Source: Sphaerisporangium rufum (lineage in GTDB: Bacteria; Actinomycetota; Actinomycetes; Streptosporangiales; Streptosporangiaceae). From it: 42,766 nt of DNA. The stretch spans positions 1-42,766 of the forward strand of contig NZ_BOOU01000101.1 in NCBI RefSeq assembly GCF_016863395.1, written 5' to 3'. Shown in pieces: positions 1-8,629 of the stretch. Each line of letters begins with the position of its first letter. Position 1 is the stretch's first letter. The notes under the pieces were generated by a model that saw nothing but the letters and a program-made list of their open reading frames with translations, had not been told where the DNA came from and did not search any database. Both the position numbers and the translations under genes were made by a program.

Positions 1-474
<474 letters not shown>

Positions 475-588
475 CGACCGGCGGACCAGGCCGGTCACCG
501 GCGCCGCGCGTCACCTCCGCCGGCGTCCGGACCGGCGGGAACGGCACGGGCGCCGTCCCCGCCGGCGGACCGGCCCGCTGATCCTGGC

Positions 589-624
589 GGCCTCCGGTGC
601 GGCGCTTCCGCCGCACCGGAGGCC
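589..624 (+). terminator. Perfect 15-bp hairpin, terminator-like
   Basis: Arms 589-603 and 610-624 are perfectly complementary (15 bp) with a 6-nt loop GCTTCC. It lies 115 bases after the xylanase stop and before the next promoter, so it most likely ends xylanase transcription. No U-tract follows, which is common in actinomycetes. The rest of the 475-819 gap holds no gene that I can support. Confidence 0.6.
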
Positions 625-728
625 GTCCGCGTTCCGGGGCGGCCCACCGCCGACCGGCAGCGCCGGTGCGCCGCCCCGCCGGCCGCGCGAGCCGGACGCG
701 GGCCGGCCGCGGCTCCGGCCGCGGGCCT

Positions 729-783
729 GCTGTGGCGCCCATCACAGCGGCCGCATGTCACAGATGGGGATCCGCCTCCCATC
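729..783 (+). promoter_or_regulatory. ECF41-type promoter with upstream dyad
   Basis: TGTCACA at 756-762 and CATC at 780-783 are separated by 17 bases. The described ECF41 promoter has TGTCACA in the -35 region and CGTC in the -10 region, so this is a near match lying upstream of the ECF41 sigma operon and suggests autoregulation. An inverted repeat GCTGTG-N8-CACAGC (729-748) sits just upstream and could be a further control site. The promoter call combines a sequence match with family knowledge; the dyad's role is a guess. Confidence 0.6.
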
Positions 784-819
784 TGCTGGTGGTCAGCGAC
801 ATCCGGAGAAGGCGGAACG

Positions 820-2013
820 ATGAACATGAAGCACCAGACCGGGCACGACGTGGTGATCCTCGGCGCGGGGTACGCGGGACTGTCCGCGGCGATCCAGCTG
901 GCGTGCCGCACCCGGCGGCTTGCGAACGTACGGGTGACCGTGGTGAACGCGCAGGAACGGTTCACCGAGCGGCTGCGGCTGCACATGACGGCGAGCGGGC
1001 AGCGGGTCGCCGAGCTGAGCGTCCCGGACCTGCTGGACGGGACGGGCGCCCGGTTCGCGCGCGGCTGGGTGACGGCGGTGGACGCCGGCGCCCGGACCGT
1101 GCGGATCGACGACGAGCACGTCCTGCCCTACGACACGCTGGTCTACGCGCTGGGCGGCGTGACCGACACCGCGGCGGTGCCGGGCGTGGCCGACCACGCC
1201 TACACCCTGGACGGCGCCCAGGACGCCGAGATGCTCGCCGGCCGGCTGGCCGGGCTCGGCGGTGGCACCGTGGTGGTCGCCGGCAGCGGGCTGACCGGCG
1301 TCGAGGCGGCCGCGGAGATCGCCGAGCGGCACCCGAAGCTGAAGGTCGTGCTCCTGGGCCGGCGGGAACCGGGCGCGGCCATGCACCCGAAGGCCGGGGC
1401 CTACCTGCGCTCCGCGCTCGATCGCCTGGGCGTGACCGTGCGGAGCGGCGTCGAGGTCACCAAGGTGCTGCCGCACGGGGTCCAGCTGGCCGGCGGGGAG
1501 ATCATGCCGGCCGCCGCGGTCCTGTGGACGAGCGGCACCCGGGTGTCGCCGCTGGCGGCCGCCGCCGGGCTGGCCGTCGACGACCGCGGCCGCATCATCA
1601 CCGACGCCGCGCTGCGCTCGGTGTCCCACCCCGAGGTGTTCGCGGTGGGCGACGCGGCCGCGGTCCGCCAGGGGTACGGCCTCATGCACGGCACCTGCCA
1701 GGGCGGCATGCCGACCGGCGTGCACGCGGCCCTGTCGATCCTGCGGGTGCTGAACGGCGAGCAGCCCCGGCCGTTCCGGTTCGGCTACTACCACATGCCG
1801 GTCAGCCTGGGCCGGCGGGACGCGGTCGTGCAGTTCACCCGGCCCGACGACAGCCCGCGACGGCTGTTCCTGACCGGCCGCCTGGCGGCGCGGTACAAAG
1901 AGACGGTGACCGCCGCGCCGTGGCCCACCTGGGGCCGGATGAAGAAGTCGCCCGCCCTTGGCGCGTTCTGGCCGCGGGGCGGCCGCTACACCCGGAGCGG
2001 GGCGGCCCGGTGA
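820..2013 (+). CDS. NAD(P)/FAD-dependent oxidoreductase, type II NADH dehydrogenase-like
   Basis: A 397-residue soluble flavoprotein. The FAD-binding Rossmann motif GAGYAGLSAA is at about residues 15-24, the second (NAD-binding) nucleotide motif VAGSGLTGVEAAAEI near 152-166, and the FAD-contacting VFAVGDAAAV near 275. This is the pyridine nucleotide-disulfide oxidoreductase fold seen in NDH-2 and related quinone or ferredoxin reductases; no paired redox-active Cys is visible, which favours the NDH-2-like group. The start is ATG 820, preceded by AGAAGG with 7-nt spacing. The stop overlaps the GTG of the ECF41 sigma gene, so the two are translationally coupled. ECF41 factors are typically linked to oxidoreductase, epimerase or carboxymuconolactone decarboxylase genes, and this gene is the likely target and partner. 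Confidence 0.88.
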   Translation: MNMKHQTGHDVVILGAGYAGLSAAIQLACRTRRLANVRVTVVNAQERFTERLRLHMTASGQRVAELSVPDLLDGTGARFARGWVTAVDAGARTVRIDDEHVLPYDTLVYALGGVTDTAAVPGVADHAYTLDGAQDAEMLAGRLAGLGGGTVVVAGSGLTGVEAAAEIAERHPKLKVVLLGRREPGAAMHPKAGAYLRSALDRLGVTVRSGVEVTKVLPHGVQLAGGEIMPAAAVLWTSGTRVSPLAAAAGLAVDDRGRIITDAALRSVSHPEVFAVGDAAAVRQGYGLMHGTCQGGMPTGVHAALSILRVLNGEQPRPFRFGYYHMPVSLGRRDAVVQFTRPDDSPRRLFLTGRLAARYKETVTAAPWPTWGRMKKSPALGAFWPRGGRYTRSGAAR

Positions 2014-2936
2014 CCGGCCCGGCCGACCCTGACCAGCAGGTGTTCGTCCGGCATCGCAACCTGCTGTTCTCGGTGGCCTACCGGCTCCTCGGCACCGCGG
2101 CCGACGCCGAGGACGCCGTGCAGGACGCCTGGATCAACTGGTCGGCGGCCGACCGCTCGCGGGTGGCCGACCCTCGGGCGTACCTGACCCGGATCGTGTC
2201 GAACGTGGCGCTGGAACGGCTGCGCTCCAGCCGGCACCGCCGGGAGACGTACGTGGGACCGTGGCTGCCGGAGCCGGTCCTCACCGGCCGGGACGCCGCC
2301 GACACCGCCGACGCCGTCGCGCAGGCGGAGTCGGTGTCGATGGCGATGCTGGTGGTGCTGGAGACGCTGAGTCCGCTGGAGCGCGCGGTCTTCGTGCTGA
2401 AAGAGGTCTTCGACCTCGGCTATCCCGAGATCGCCGAGGCGGTGGAGCGTTCGGAGGCCGCGGTCCGCCAGGCGGGGCACCGCGCCCGGGAGCACGTGCG
2501 CGCCCGGCGGCCCCGCTACGCCGCCGACCGGTCGCGGCAGCGGGCGGTCACCGAGCGCTTTCTGGCCGCCGCGACCGGCGGGGACATCAACGCCCTGATG
2601 GAACTGCTGTCCCCGGACGTCACGCTGTGGACCGACGGCGGCGGCAAGGTCCGCCAGGCCCTGCGTCCGATCATCGGCGCCACCCGGGTGGCCACCTGGT
2701 TCGCGGCGGTCGGCACCGCGCCCTACCAGGGCGTCCAGCCCGCCGACATGACCGCCGAGCCGACCGAGATCAACGGCGGGCCGGGCCTGCTCTTCCGCGG
2801 CGCGGGCCGGGTGATCGCCACCGTCACCTTCGACTTCGACGCCGAAGGCCGGATCACCGCCGTCCACAACGTCGCCAACCCCGACAAGCTCCAGGCCGTC
2901 GCCGGGGGCATCCCCCACGACCTCGGCACCCGCTGA
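2010..2936 (+). CDS. sigJ: ECF41-family RNA polymerase sigma factor (SigJ-like) with SnoaL-like C-terminal domain
   Basis: A 308-residue sigma factor. Region 2 (about 8-75, including DAEDAVQDAWINW) and region 4 (about 110-165, with GYPEIAEAVERSEAAVRQ as the helix-turn-helix) are followed by a SnoaL/NTF2-like extension (about 185-308). The family signatures of ECF41 are present: WLPEP in the linker between regions 2 and 4, DGGGK in the extension and NPDKL near the C-terminus. These sigma factors lack a separate anti-sigma; the extension modulates activity in cis. The start GTG 2010 overlaps the oxidoreductase stop (GTGA). It converges on a TetR gene 40 bases away. It probably drives its own operon from TGTCACA-N17-CATC upstream of the oxidoreductase. 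The symbol is by family resemblance only. Confidence 0.9.
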   Translation: MTGPADPDQQVFVRHRNLLFSVAYRLLGTAADAEDAVQDAWINWSAADRSRVADPRAYLTRIVSNVALERLRSSRHRRETYVGPWLPEPVLTGRDAADTADAVAQAESVSMAMLVVLETLSPLERAVFVLKEVFDLGYPEIAEAVERSEAAVRQAGHRAREHVRARRPRYAADRSRQRAVTERFLAAATGGDINALMELLSPDVTLWTDGGGKVRQALRPIIGATRVATWFAAVGTAPYQGVQPADMTAEPTEINGGPGLLFRGAGRVIATVTFDFDAEGRITAVHNVANPDKLQAVAGGIPHDLGTR

Positions 2937-2976
2937 CATCCGTGGCGCGGTGGCCGGGCGGCAGGGCGGCCGCCCG

Positions 2977-3555
2977 CTAGAGGCGGAGCCCGGACTCCAG
3001 GTGTGCGAGGGCCCGGTCGATCTCGGCTGGCCCGTCCATCGCGGGGTCCTGGGCCCATTGCAGCCACAGCATGACCACGACACCGATGACAGCGCCGATG
3101 ATGTTCCGGATGCGAGGGTCGTCCGCGTCGCACCCGGCCCGGTCGGCCAGGATGCCGGCGATCTCGCGCAGCATTTCCGGGCTGCGGCGCAGGTTCGCCA
3201 CCAGCAACTCCGGAACGGTCACGGCGAAGACCTCCCGGGCATGCGCGGCCGCGATCTCCTCGTCCGTCAGCGAGGCGAACGCCGCGCGGAACGCGCCGCG
3301 CAGGGTGGCCACCGGCTCGCCCGGCGGCTGGCCCCGCAGTGCCTGGACGAGCGGCGGGAAGTGGTCAAGCGTGACCAGGTGCTCCTTGGTCGGAAAGTAC
3401 CGGAAGAAGGTGGCCGGCGAGATCTCGGCGGCCTCGGCGATCTGGTCGATGGTGGTGGCGTGGTAGCCCCGCTCGCCGAACAGCCGGAACGCTTCGCGGA
3501 GGATCGTCTCCCTGGTCCTGGCCTTCTTGCGTTCGCGTAGCCCGCCGCCGCTCAT
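2977..3555 (-). CDS. TetR/AcrR-family transcriptional regulator divergent from a P450
   Basis: A 192-residue protein. The N-terminal TetR HTH covers about residues 8-54, with REAFRLFGERGYHATTIDQIAEAAEISPATFFRYFPTKEHLV as the classic pattern (recognition helix around SPATFFRYF). The C-terminal helical domain is ligand-binding and not assignable. The start is ATG 3555, because the -10-like TAGGGT (3568-3563 on this strand) lies 7 nt upstream, so the mRNA is probably leaderless. It is divergent from the cytochrome P450 gene, 48 bases away, across a region rich in CTCTCA half-sites (3583-3634). It likely represses both itself and the P450, the usual arrangement for this family. Confidence 0.9.
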   Translation of the reverse strand: MSGGGLRERKKARTRETILREAFRLFGERGYHATTIDQIAEAAEISPATFFRYFPTKEHLVTLDHFPPLVQALRGQPPGEPVATLRGAFRAAFASLTDEEIAAAHAREVFAVTVPELLVANLRRSPEMLREIAGILADRAGCDADDPRIRNIIGAVIGVVVMLWLQWAQDPAMDGPAEIDRALAHLESGLRL

Positions 3556-3562
3556 GGACCCG

Positions 3563-3568
3563 ACCCTA
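3563..3568 (-). promoter_or_regulatory. Predicted -10 element, leaderless TetR mRNA
   Basis: TAGGGT on the minus strand fits the actinobacterial -10 consensus TANNNT. It ends 7 nt before ATG 3555, so transcription would begin at or next to the start codon. Confidence 0.5.
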
Positions 3569-3582
3569 CCGCGAGCCAATAA

Positions 3583-3635
3583 TGAGAGCGTACACTCAAA
3601 AGCATGTCGACTCTCAACAAAGATGGCGCTCTCAA
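3583..3635 (+). promoter_or_regulatory. Operator/promoter region: 18-bp phased CTCAA half-sites and TGAGAGCG/CGCTCTCA inverted repeat
   Basis: CTCAA occurs at 3595, 3613 and 3631, exactly 18 bp apart, each within an (A/T/G)C(A/T)CTCAA context. TGAGAGCG (3583-3590) is the exact reverse complement of CGCTCTCA (3627-3634). The first pair forms a dyad TGAG-N8-CTCA (3583-3598). The P450 -10-like hexamer TACACT (3591-3596) lies inside this dyad, 7 nt before ATG 3604. The last two half-sites are inside the P450 coding sequence. The arrangement suits repression by the divergent TetR protein; binding is inferred. Confidence 0.55.
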
Positions 3636-4833
3636 AAATTTGCCTCCGCTGCCCGGGCGGCGCGACCCTGGTCGCCCGTTCGCCCCGCCCGCCGACCTCG
3701 CGCGGCTCGGCGCGACCGGGCCGATCGTCCCGCTGACGTTCCCGGACGGCCACGCGGGATGGCTGGTCACCGGGTACGACCTCGCCCGCGCGATCCTGGC
3801 CGACCCCCGTTTCAGCGCCCGGCCGGACCTGCGGCACTCCCCGATGTCACGCCCGAACGTCCGCCCCGGCGGCACCGCCGCGCCGGCGGCACCCGGCTGG
3901 TTCCCCGGCATGGACCCCCCCGAGCACACCCGGTATCGGCGCCTGCTCACCGGCCAGTTCACCGTGCGCCGGATGAAGCGGCTCGAACCGCGCATCGCCC
4001 AGATCGTCGACGACCGGCTGGCGGCCATGGCCGCGGCCGGGCCGCCGGTGGACCTGGTGCGGGCCTTCGCGCTCCCGATCCCCTCATTGGTGATCTGCGA
4101 CCTGCTCGGCGTCCCGTACGAGGACCACGCGTTCTTCGAGGAACAGACCGACATCCTCGTCGACATGACGAACTCCGAGACCACGGCCATGACCGCCATG
4201 GCCGGGCTGGCGGGTTATCTGGGCGACCTGGTGGCACGCAAGCGCACCCACCCCGCCGATGACCTGATCAGCGGCCTGATCGGTGCCGGCGGGCTGACCG
4301 ACGAGGAACTGGTCAACATCGCCATGCTCCTGCTGGTGGCCGGGCACGAGACGACCGCGAACATGCTCGCCCTGGGCACGTTCGCCCTGCTCCGGCATCC
4401 CGACCGGCTCCACGCCTTCCGTGCGGACACATCACAGACCGCCACCGCGGTGGAGGAGCTGATGCGTTACCTGTCGATCATCCATGTCGGACCGGGTCGC
4501 GCCGCCCTGGAGGATGTCGAGCTGGGCGGCACGACCATCCGCGCTGGAGAGACCGTGATCTTGGCGCTGTCGGTCATCAACCGCGATCCCGGGCGGTTCG
4601 CCGAGCCCGGCGCCCTGCGGCTCGACCGCGCCGACGCCGGGCAGCACCTCTCCTTCGGCCATGGCGTCCACCAGTGCCTGGGACAGCAACTGGCGCGGAT
4701 CGAGATGCGCATCGGCTACCGGGCGCTGTTCGACCGCTTCCCCACCCTGCGGCTGGCGGTTCCGCCGGAGCAGGTCCCGCTGCGCGAGAACGCGATGGTC
4801 TACGGCGTATGGCGACTCCCGGTCACCTGGTGA
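3604..4833 (+). CDS. Cytochrome P450
   Basis: A 409-residue soluble bacterial P450 (class I type, needing ferredoxin and reductase from elsewhere). It has the oxygen-activating I-helix motif AGHETT at about 246-251, the K-helix ExxR (EELMR), and the heme-binding loop [10 protein letters not shown] with the axial thiolate Cys at about 358. N-terminal sequence [18 protein letters not shown] is the usual C-helix region of bacterial CYPs. The substrate cannot be inferred; no ferredoxin gene is adjacent. The start ATG 3604 has no Shine-Dalgarno but has TACACT 7 nt upstream, so it is probably leaderless. Control by the divergent TetR repressor is likely. No biosynthetic cluster surrounds it, so a xenobiotic-oxidising role is as plausible as secondary metabolism. 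Confidence 0.95.
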   Translation: MSTLNKDGALKNLPPLPGRRDPGRPFAPPADLARLGATGPIVPLTFPDGHAGWLVTGYDLARAILADPRFSARPDLRHSPMSRPNVRPGGTAAPAAPGWFPGMDPPEHTRYRRLLTGQFTVRRMKRLEPRIAQIVDDRLAAMAAAGPPVDLVRAFALPIPSLVICDLLGVPYEDHAFFEEQTDILVDMTNSETTAMTAMAGLAGYLGDLVARKRTHPADDLISGLIGAGGLTDEELVNIAMLLLVAGHETTANMLALGTFALLRHPDRLHAFRADTSQTATAVEELMRYLSIIHVGPGRAALEDVELGGTTIRAGETVILALSVINRDPGRFAEPGALRLDRADAGQHLSFGHGVHQCLGQQLARIEMRIGYRALFDRFPTLRLAVPPEQVPLRENAMVYGVWRLPVTW

Positions 4834-4988
4834 CCTGATCGGCCGGCGCGTACCGGCGGCCGGAGCGGGCCTCACCAATCGACGCCGCCGGGCCGGCACC
4901 GGTCCAGGCGCGCTCCGGGCCGTCGCCGGCGGCACCGTACGCGACCTCGGGACCCCGTTGGCGGCGGAACCACGCGATTCGCCCTCAC

Positions 4989-4994
4989 TAGGCT
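4989..4994 (+). promoter_or_regulatory. Predicted -10 element, leaderless TetR mRNA
   Basis: TAGGCT ends 6 nt before GTG 5001. The same hexamer at the same distance precedes genes at 11045 and 29869, supporting a leaderless transcript. Confidence 0.5.
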
Positions 4995-5000
4995 GAGCCC

Positions 5001-5582
5001 GTGAGACCACCGAAGGCCGGCCGGGAGACGGCGTTGCGCGCGGACGCAGCCCGCAATCGCGCGCGGGTGCTGCGGGTCGCCCGCGAGCAGCTGGCCGCGG
5101 GCGACGATTCACTGCAGCTGAACACCATCGCCCGGCTCGCCGGCGTGGGCGTGGGCACGGTGTACCGGCACTTCCCCAACCGGCACGCACTGCTGGAGGC
5201 GTTGTCGGCGGAACGCTTCCAGCAACTCGTCGACGAGGCGCGGGCGGCGGCGGCCGCCGAGGACGCCCTGGCCGGCCTGCACCGCATGCTGCGCTTCTCG
5301 CTCGCCCGCGCGCTGGACGACCCCGGGTTCGCCGCGGTGCTCGAATCGTCCGGTGACAGCGAGGCGCGGACCTCGGTGATGAAGGCCGAACTCGACGGTG
5401 CCGTCACCGAACTGCTCGACCGCGCCCGCCGGTCCGGCGCCATCCGGGGTGACATCGAGGCCGACGACCTTCGCCGGTTGATCTGCGGCATCCAGCACGC
5501 GGTCCGCTCCGGCGACGGGACCTCCCGGTATGCCGAGCTCTACCTCGACGTCCTCATCGAAGGCCTGCGACCCGCACGCTGA
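5001..5582 (+). CDS. TetR-family transcriptional regulator upstream of an SDR
   Basis: A 193-residue repressor-type protein. The HTH covers about residues 15-62, with LNTIARLAGVGVGTVYRHFPNRHALLEAL containing the family recognition helix (VGVGTVYRHF). The C-terminal helical domain resembles the SbtR/TetR_C-like domains found with redox genes. The start is GTG 5001, set by TAGGCT six bases upstream. It lies 123 bases upstream of an SDR gene in the same direction, and two copies of an AAGCGGATA-type palindrome sit in the gap between them; these are the likely operators. I see no copy of that palindrome at its own promoter, so it may control only the SDR. Confidence 0.9.
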   Translation: MRPPKAGRETALRADAARNRARVLRVAREQLAAGDDSLQLNTIARLAGVGVGTVYRHFPNRHALLEALSAERFQQLVDEARAAAAAEDALAGLHRMLRFSLARALDDPGFAAVLESSGDSEARTSVMKAELDGAVTELLDRARRSGAIRGDIEADDLRRLICGIQHAVRSGDGTSRYAELYLDVLIEGLRPAR

Positions 5583-5623
5583 GCGCGCCACGCGGTCGGC
5601 CCCATCCCATCCCTGAAAACGTC

Positions 5624-5691
5624 AAGCGGATAGCCATCCGTTTCGTGCTATGGTCACGAGCAGAGAAGCGGATAGCTATCCGCTTTAGGCT
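5624..5691 (+). promoter_or_regulatory. Two palindromic operators 42 bp apart flanking the SDR promoter
   Basis: A perfect 20-bp palindrome, AAGCGGATAGCTATCCGCTT, spans 5666-5685. A degenerate copy, AAGCGGATAGCCATCCGTTT, spans 5624-5643. The 42-bp offset is about four helical turns, so both would face the same side of the DNA. Possible -10 hexamers are TATGGT (5649-5654, between the operators) and TAGGCT (5686-5691, abutting the second). The upstream TetR protein is the obvious candidate ligand. Confidence 0.7.
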
Positions 5692-5705
5692 GATCCGGGA
5701 CGGGA

Positions 5706-6623
5706 GTGGCTGTGAAACAGGGACGACGGGCAGTGGTGACGGCGGGCACCGGCGGGATCGGCCTGGAGACGGCGGCGGGCCTGGCGGCGGCCGGGTACGC
5801 CGTCACCGTCGTCGGCCGGAGCGCCGAGCGCGGCGCGCGGGCGGTCGAGCGGATCGACTCCGCTGCGGCCGGCGCGCGGGCCAGGTTCATCGCGGCCGAC
5901 CTCGCGTCGCTCGATGCCGTCCGGGCGCTCGCCGCACTGCTGGCCGAGGAAGGGCCGCTGGACGTGCTGGTGAACAACGTCGGAGCGATGTTCGCCGACC
6001 GGCAGCGTACGGTCGACGGGATCGAGGCGACGTTCGCCGTCAACCACCTGTCCCCCTACCTGCTGACCGAACTGATGCTGCCCTCGCTCCGGGCCGGCCG
6101 GCCGAGCCGGATCGTGAACGTCACCTCCGGCGCCGTCCGGGTCGCCAAGCGCGCCTTCGACGCGGTCGAGCCACCGGGTGGCTACTACGGCTTCCACTGG
6201 TACGGCCGCGCCAAGCTCGCCAACCTCGCCTACACCCTGGATCTGGCCGAGCGGCTGCACGACACCGGCATCGCGGTGTTCGCGGCCGACCCCGGCGGCG
6301 CCGCCACCGGCATGACCGACGGAACCATGCGTTCACCGAAGATCGTCTCGCCCGCGCTGCGGCTGGTCTGGCCGCTGGTCCGGCGCACCTTCGAACGCGC
6401 CACCTCCGGCCCGGCGGCCACGGCCGCCCGATCCTCGATCACCGCCGCGACCGATGCCGCACTCCACGGCCGAACCGGCCTGGTCATCGGTCCCCGCACC
6501 CGCCCGGTGCCCCCGTATCCCCCGAGCCGCGACCCGCGGATCGTCAGGAACGTCCTCGAACTCAGCCGGCGGCTGGCACCGCTCACCCCGGCGTCGCGTG
6601 CCGGCGAGCCGCTGGGTGCGTGA
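5706..6623 (+). CDS. Short-chain dehydrogenase/reductase (SDR)
   Basis: A 305-residue NAD(P)-dependent oxidoreductase. The cofactor loop is TAGTGGIG near residues 12-19 (TGxxxGxG form), the NNxG motif is NNVG rather than the usual NNAG, and the catalytic Ser (VTSG) and YxxxK (YGRAK) are present. The extra segment before YxxxK and the length resemble retinol-dehydrogenase-like SDRs. GTG 5706 and GTG 5712 are both possible starts; GGGAG (5702-5706) gives better spacing to GTG 5712. The tandem palindromes upstream indicate control by the preceding TetR protein. The substrate is unknown. Confidence 0.88.
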   Translation: MAVKQGRRAVVTAGTGGIGLETAAGLAAAGYAVTVVGRSAERGARAVERIDSAAAGARARFIAADLASLDAVRALAALLAEEGPLDVLVNNVGAMFADRQRTVDGIEATFAVNHLSPYLLTELMLPSLRAGRPSRIVNVTSGAVRVAKRAFDAVEPPGGYYGFHWYGRAKLANLAYTLDLAERLHDTGIAVFAADPGGAATGMTDGTMRSPKIVSPALRLVWPLVRRTFERATSGPAATAARSSITAATDAALHGRTGLVIGPRTRPVPPYPPSRDPRIVRNVLELSRRLAPLTPASRAGEPLGA

Positions 6624-6712
6624 GGCACCACCCGACCGCGGCCCGGTCACCACAGCCCGGTGCGACGGCGTCGGCGCCGGTCCGGCGCGCGCGGACGGGC
6701 GCCGAGCCGTCT

Positions 6713-7330
6713 TCACGGCCGGACGCCGTCGGGAAAGCCGGTCCAGCGCAGGTCGGGCGGGAGGTGGCTCATGTCGTTGAACATCACGACGGTCGGCGGC
6801 AGGCCGTCCCGGTACTGGATGACGGTCAGCGCGGTGTTGGCGCTGTTCAGCCCGAGCCAGCGGGAGGGTGGCGCGTCCAGCGCGTGCCGCACCAGCCAGG
6901 CGATCGGGTAGGCGTGGGTCACCAGCACCTCGTGCCGGTCCGGCCGCCGGGGTCCTTCGGTGGCGGCGTCCGGCACCCTGGCGAACCGGGCGACCAGCGC
7001 CTCGGCCAGCCGGTGGCCCGAGGCGGCCTCGGCCTCGTCGTAGCCGTCGAAGAAACCGGCCCAGGACCGGGGGGTCTCGGCCGGGGCCGGGACGTAGGGA
7101 ACGTGGTCGATGAGTTCGGCGGCCTCGGTGACGGGCACATCCGGCAGCCATCGGCCCAGCTCCCGGGCGCACGCCTCGGCGCGGGGCAGCGGCGAGTGCC
7201 ACACCGCGTCGATCGGCAGCGCGGCGAGCCGCTCGCCGAGCAGCCCCGCCTGCCGGCGCCCGATGTCGGTGAGCCGCCCGAACGCGTCGGCCGCGCCGTG
7301 CCGGGCCAGGTAGAGGTGTCGTGTCGCCAT
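6713..7330 (-). CDS. Histidine phosphatase superfamily (branch 1) protein
   Basis: A 205-residue soluble protein. The catalytic RHG motif is at residues 10-12 (YLARHGAAD), with the second conserved histidine in VLVTHAYPIAWLV (His139). The superfamily includes phosphoglycerate mutases and SixA-type phosphohistidine phosphatases, which work through a phosphorylated active-site histidine. It lies 52 bases downstream of, and on the same strand as, the ATP-grasp/swivelling-His protein gene, with no terminator obvious between them, so the two are probably co-transcribed. That pairing suggests, but does not prove, action on a phosphohistidine or on the partner's product. Start ATG 7330. Confidence 0.85.
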   Translation of the reverse strand: MATRHLYLARHGAADAFGRLTDIGRRQAGLLGERLAALPIDAVWHSPLPRAEACARELGRWLPDVPVTEAAELIDHVPYVPAPAETPRSWAGFFDGYDEAEAASGHRLAEALVARFARVPDAATEGPRRPDRHEVLVTHAYPIAWLVRHALDAPPSRWLGLNSANTALTVIQYRDGLPPTVVMFNDMSHLPPDLRWTGFPDGVRP

Positions 7331-7382
7331 GATCTGTCCGGGCCGGGACGTCCGCGCGGACTCCCGGCCCGTCTCCTTTCGG

Positions 7383-8615
7383 TCAGCGGGCCGCCGCGGT
7401 GACGGTGCCGGTGGTGCCGTCGATCGTGATGGTGGTGCCGTCCTGGATCACGCGCGTCGCGTCCGGGACGCCGAGGACGGCGGGGATGGCGTACTCGCGA
7501 GCGACGATCGCGGCGTGCGCGAGCACCCCGCCGGTCTCGGTGACGACGCCGGCGGCCAGCCGGAGCAGCGGCGTCCAGCCGGGGTCGGTGCAGGGGCAGA
7601 CGAGGATGTCACCGGGACGCACCCGCGCGAAGTCGGCGGAGCCGCGGACGACCCGCGCGGTGCCGGTCACCCTCCCACGGCTGCCCCCGGTTCCGGTGAG
7701 GGCACCGGCCGGGACGTCCGCGGCCGGCCGGACCGGCGGGAGCGCGGCGGTGACCGGCCGGGCCTGCAGGATCCAGGGGCGGCCTCCGGCGATCGCCCAC
7801 TCGATGTCCTGCGGCCCGCCGAGCAGGGCGGCGATCCGCCCGCCGAGCCCGGCCAGCCCGGCGGCGGCCGCGTCGTCGAGCACCGGCCGGTTCCGGTCAC
7901 CGGCGGGCACCTCGCGCTCGACGAGCCGGGTGCCCAGCCGGTCGAGGCGGGTCCGCTTGTCGGCGACGGTGCGGGCGACCCGCCCGCCGGCCTCGACGTG
8001 GTAGGCGTCCGGGGTGACCGTGCCCGCGACGACGGCCGGGCCGAGACCGAAGGACGCCTCGATCCGGGTGACGTCCCCGGGGTTCGTGGGGGTGAACATG
8101 ACCCCGGACACCTCGGCGTCCAGGTGGCGCTGCACCAGGACGGCCATCATGAGATCGCCGGACCGCCGGTGGCCGGCGGCGCGCCGGTAGTCGACGGCCC
8201 GGGGGGTGAACACCGAGGCCCAGCAGGCCCGGACCGCCCGGGCGACCGCGCCGGCGCCCCGCACCGCCAGGCGGCTCTCGTGCTGGCCGGCGGCCGACGC
8301 CCGGCCGGTGTCCTCGCCCGCCGCCGACGACCGCACCGCCACCGGCGGATCGCCCAGCCCGGCGAGCGCGTGCTCCAGCGCGCCGGCCAGGGCGGGACGG
8401 AGCGGCCGGGCCTCGATCGCCCGGCGGGCCGCGGCGGGATCGTCCGGCTCGCCGCCGGGCCGGCCCGGCCGAAGGTCGCGGACGGCGTCGAGATAGCCGG
8501 CGAACGGGACGGCGAAGCCGTCCGGGACCGGCAGGCCCGCGCGGAGCAGCGCGCCCAGCGTGCCGGCCTTGCCTCCACAGGTGTCGGGGGCGGCCTCCGC
8601 CAAGGGTATGAGCAT
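7383..8615 (-). CDS. PEP/pyruvate-binding ATP-grasp protein fused directly to swivelling phosphohistidine domain
   Basis: A 410-residue protein. The N-terminal PPDK/PEP-synthase-type ATP-grasp region starts with GGKAGTLGALLRAGLPVPDGF (residues 14 on) and includes VAVRSSAAGEDT, a SGVMFT segment and DIEWAI...ILQARPV. The C-terminal mobile domain carries TETGGVLAHAAIVAREYAIP, with His367 as the predicted phospho-carrier. Such proteins move phosphate from ATP to the swivelling His and then to an acceptor. Neither the PEP-binding TIM barrel of PEP synthase nor the roughly 400-residue acceptor domain of rifampin phosphotransferase is present. The start ATG 8615 is chosen because an upstream ATG (8690) would run into the divergent gene. 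It precedes the histidine phosphatase gene. Confidence 0.88.
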   Translation of the reverse strand: MLIPLAEAAPDTCGGKAGTLGALLRAGLPVPDGFAVPFAGYLDAVRDLRPGRPGGEPDDPAAARRAIEARPLRPALAGALEHALAGLGDPPVAVRSSAAGEDTGRASAAGQHESRLAVRGAGAVARAVRACWASVFTPRAVDYRRAAGHRRSGDLMMAVLVQRHLDAEVSGVMFTPTNPGDVTRIEASFGLGPAVVAGTVTPDAYHVEAGGRVARTVADKRTRLDRLGTRLVEREVPAGDRNRPVLDDAAAAGLAGLGGRIAALLGGPQDIEWAIAGGRPWILQARPVTAALPPVRPAADVPAGALTGTGGSRGRVTGTARVVRGSADFARVRPGDILVCPCTDPGWTPLLRLAAGVVTETGGVLAHAAIVAREYAIPAVLGVPDATRVIQDGTTITIDGTTGTVTAAAR

Positions 8616-8629
8616 CCGGCCCAGCCTTT

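Noticed and set aside
597-2009. Open frame upstream of and continuous with the SigJ-like gene
   Set aside because: The sigma domain starts at GTG 2010 directly at the overlap with the upstream stop; the upstream part is a low-complexity Arg-rich shadow of the oxidoreductase.
7383-8615. Identification as rifampin phosphotransferase or PEP synthase
   Set aside because: It has the ATP-grasp and swivelling-His domains but not the large acceptor-binding domain; therefore named by domain only.
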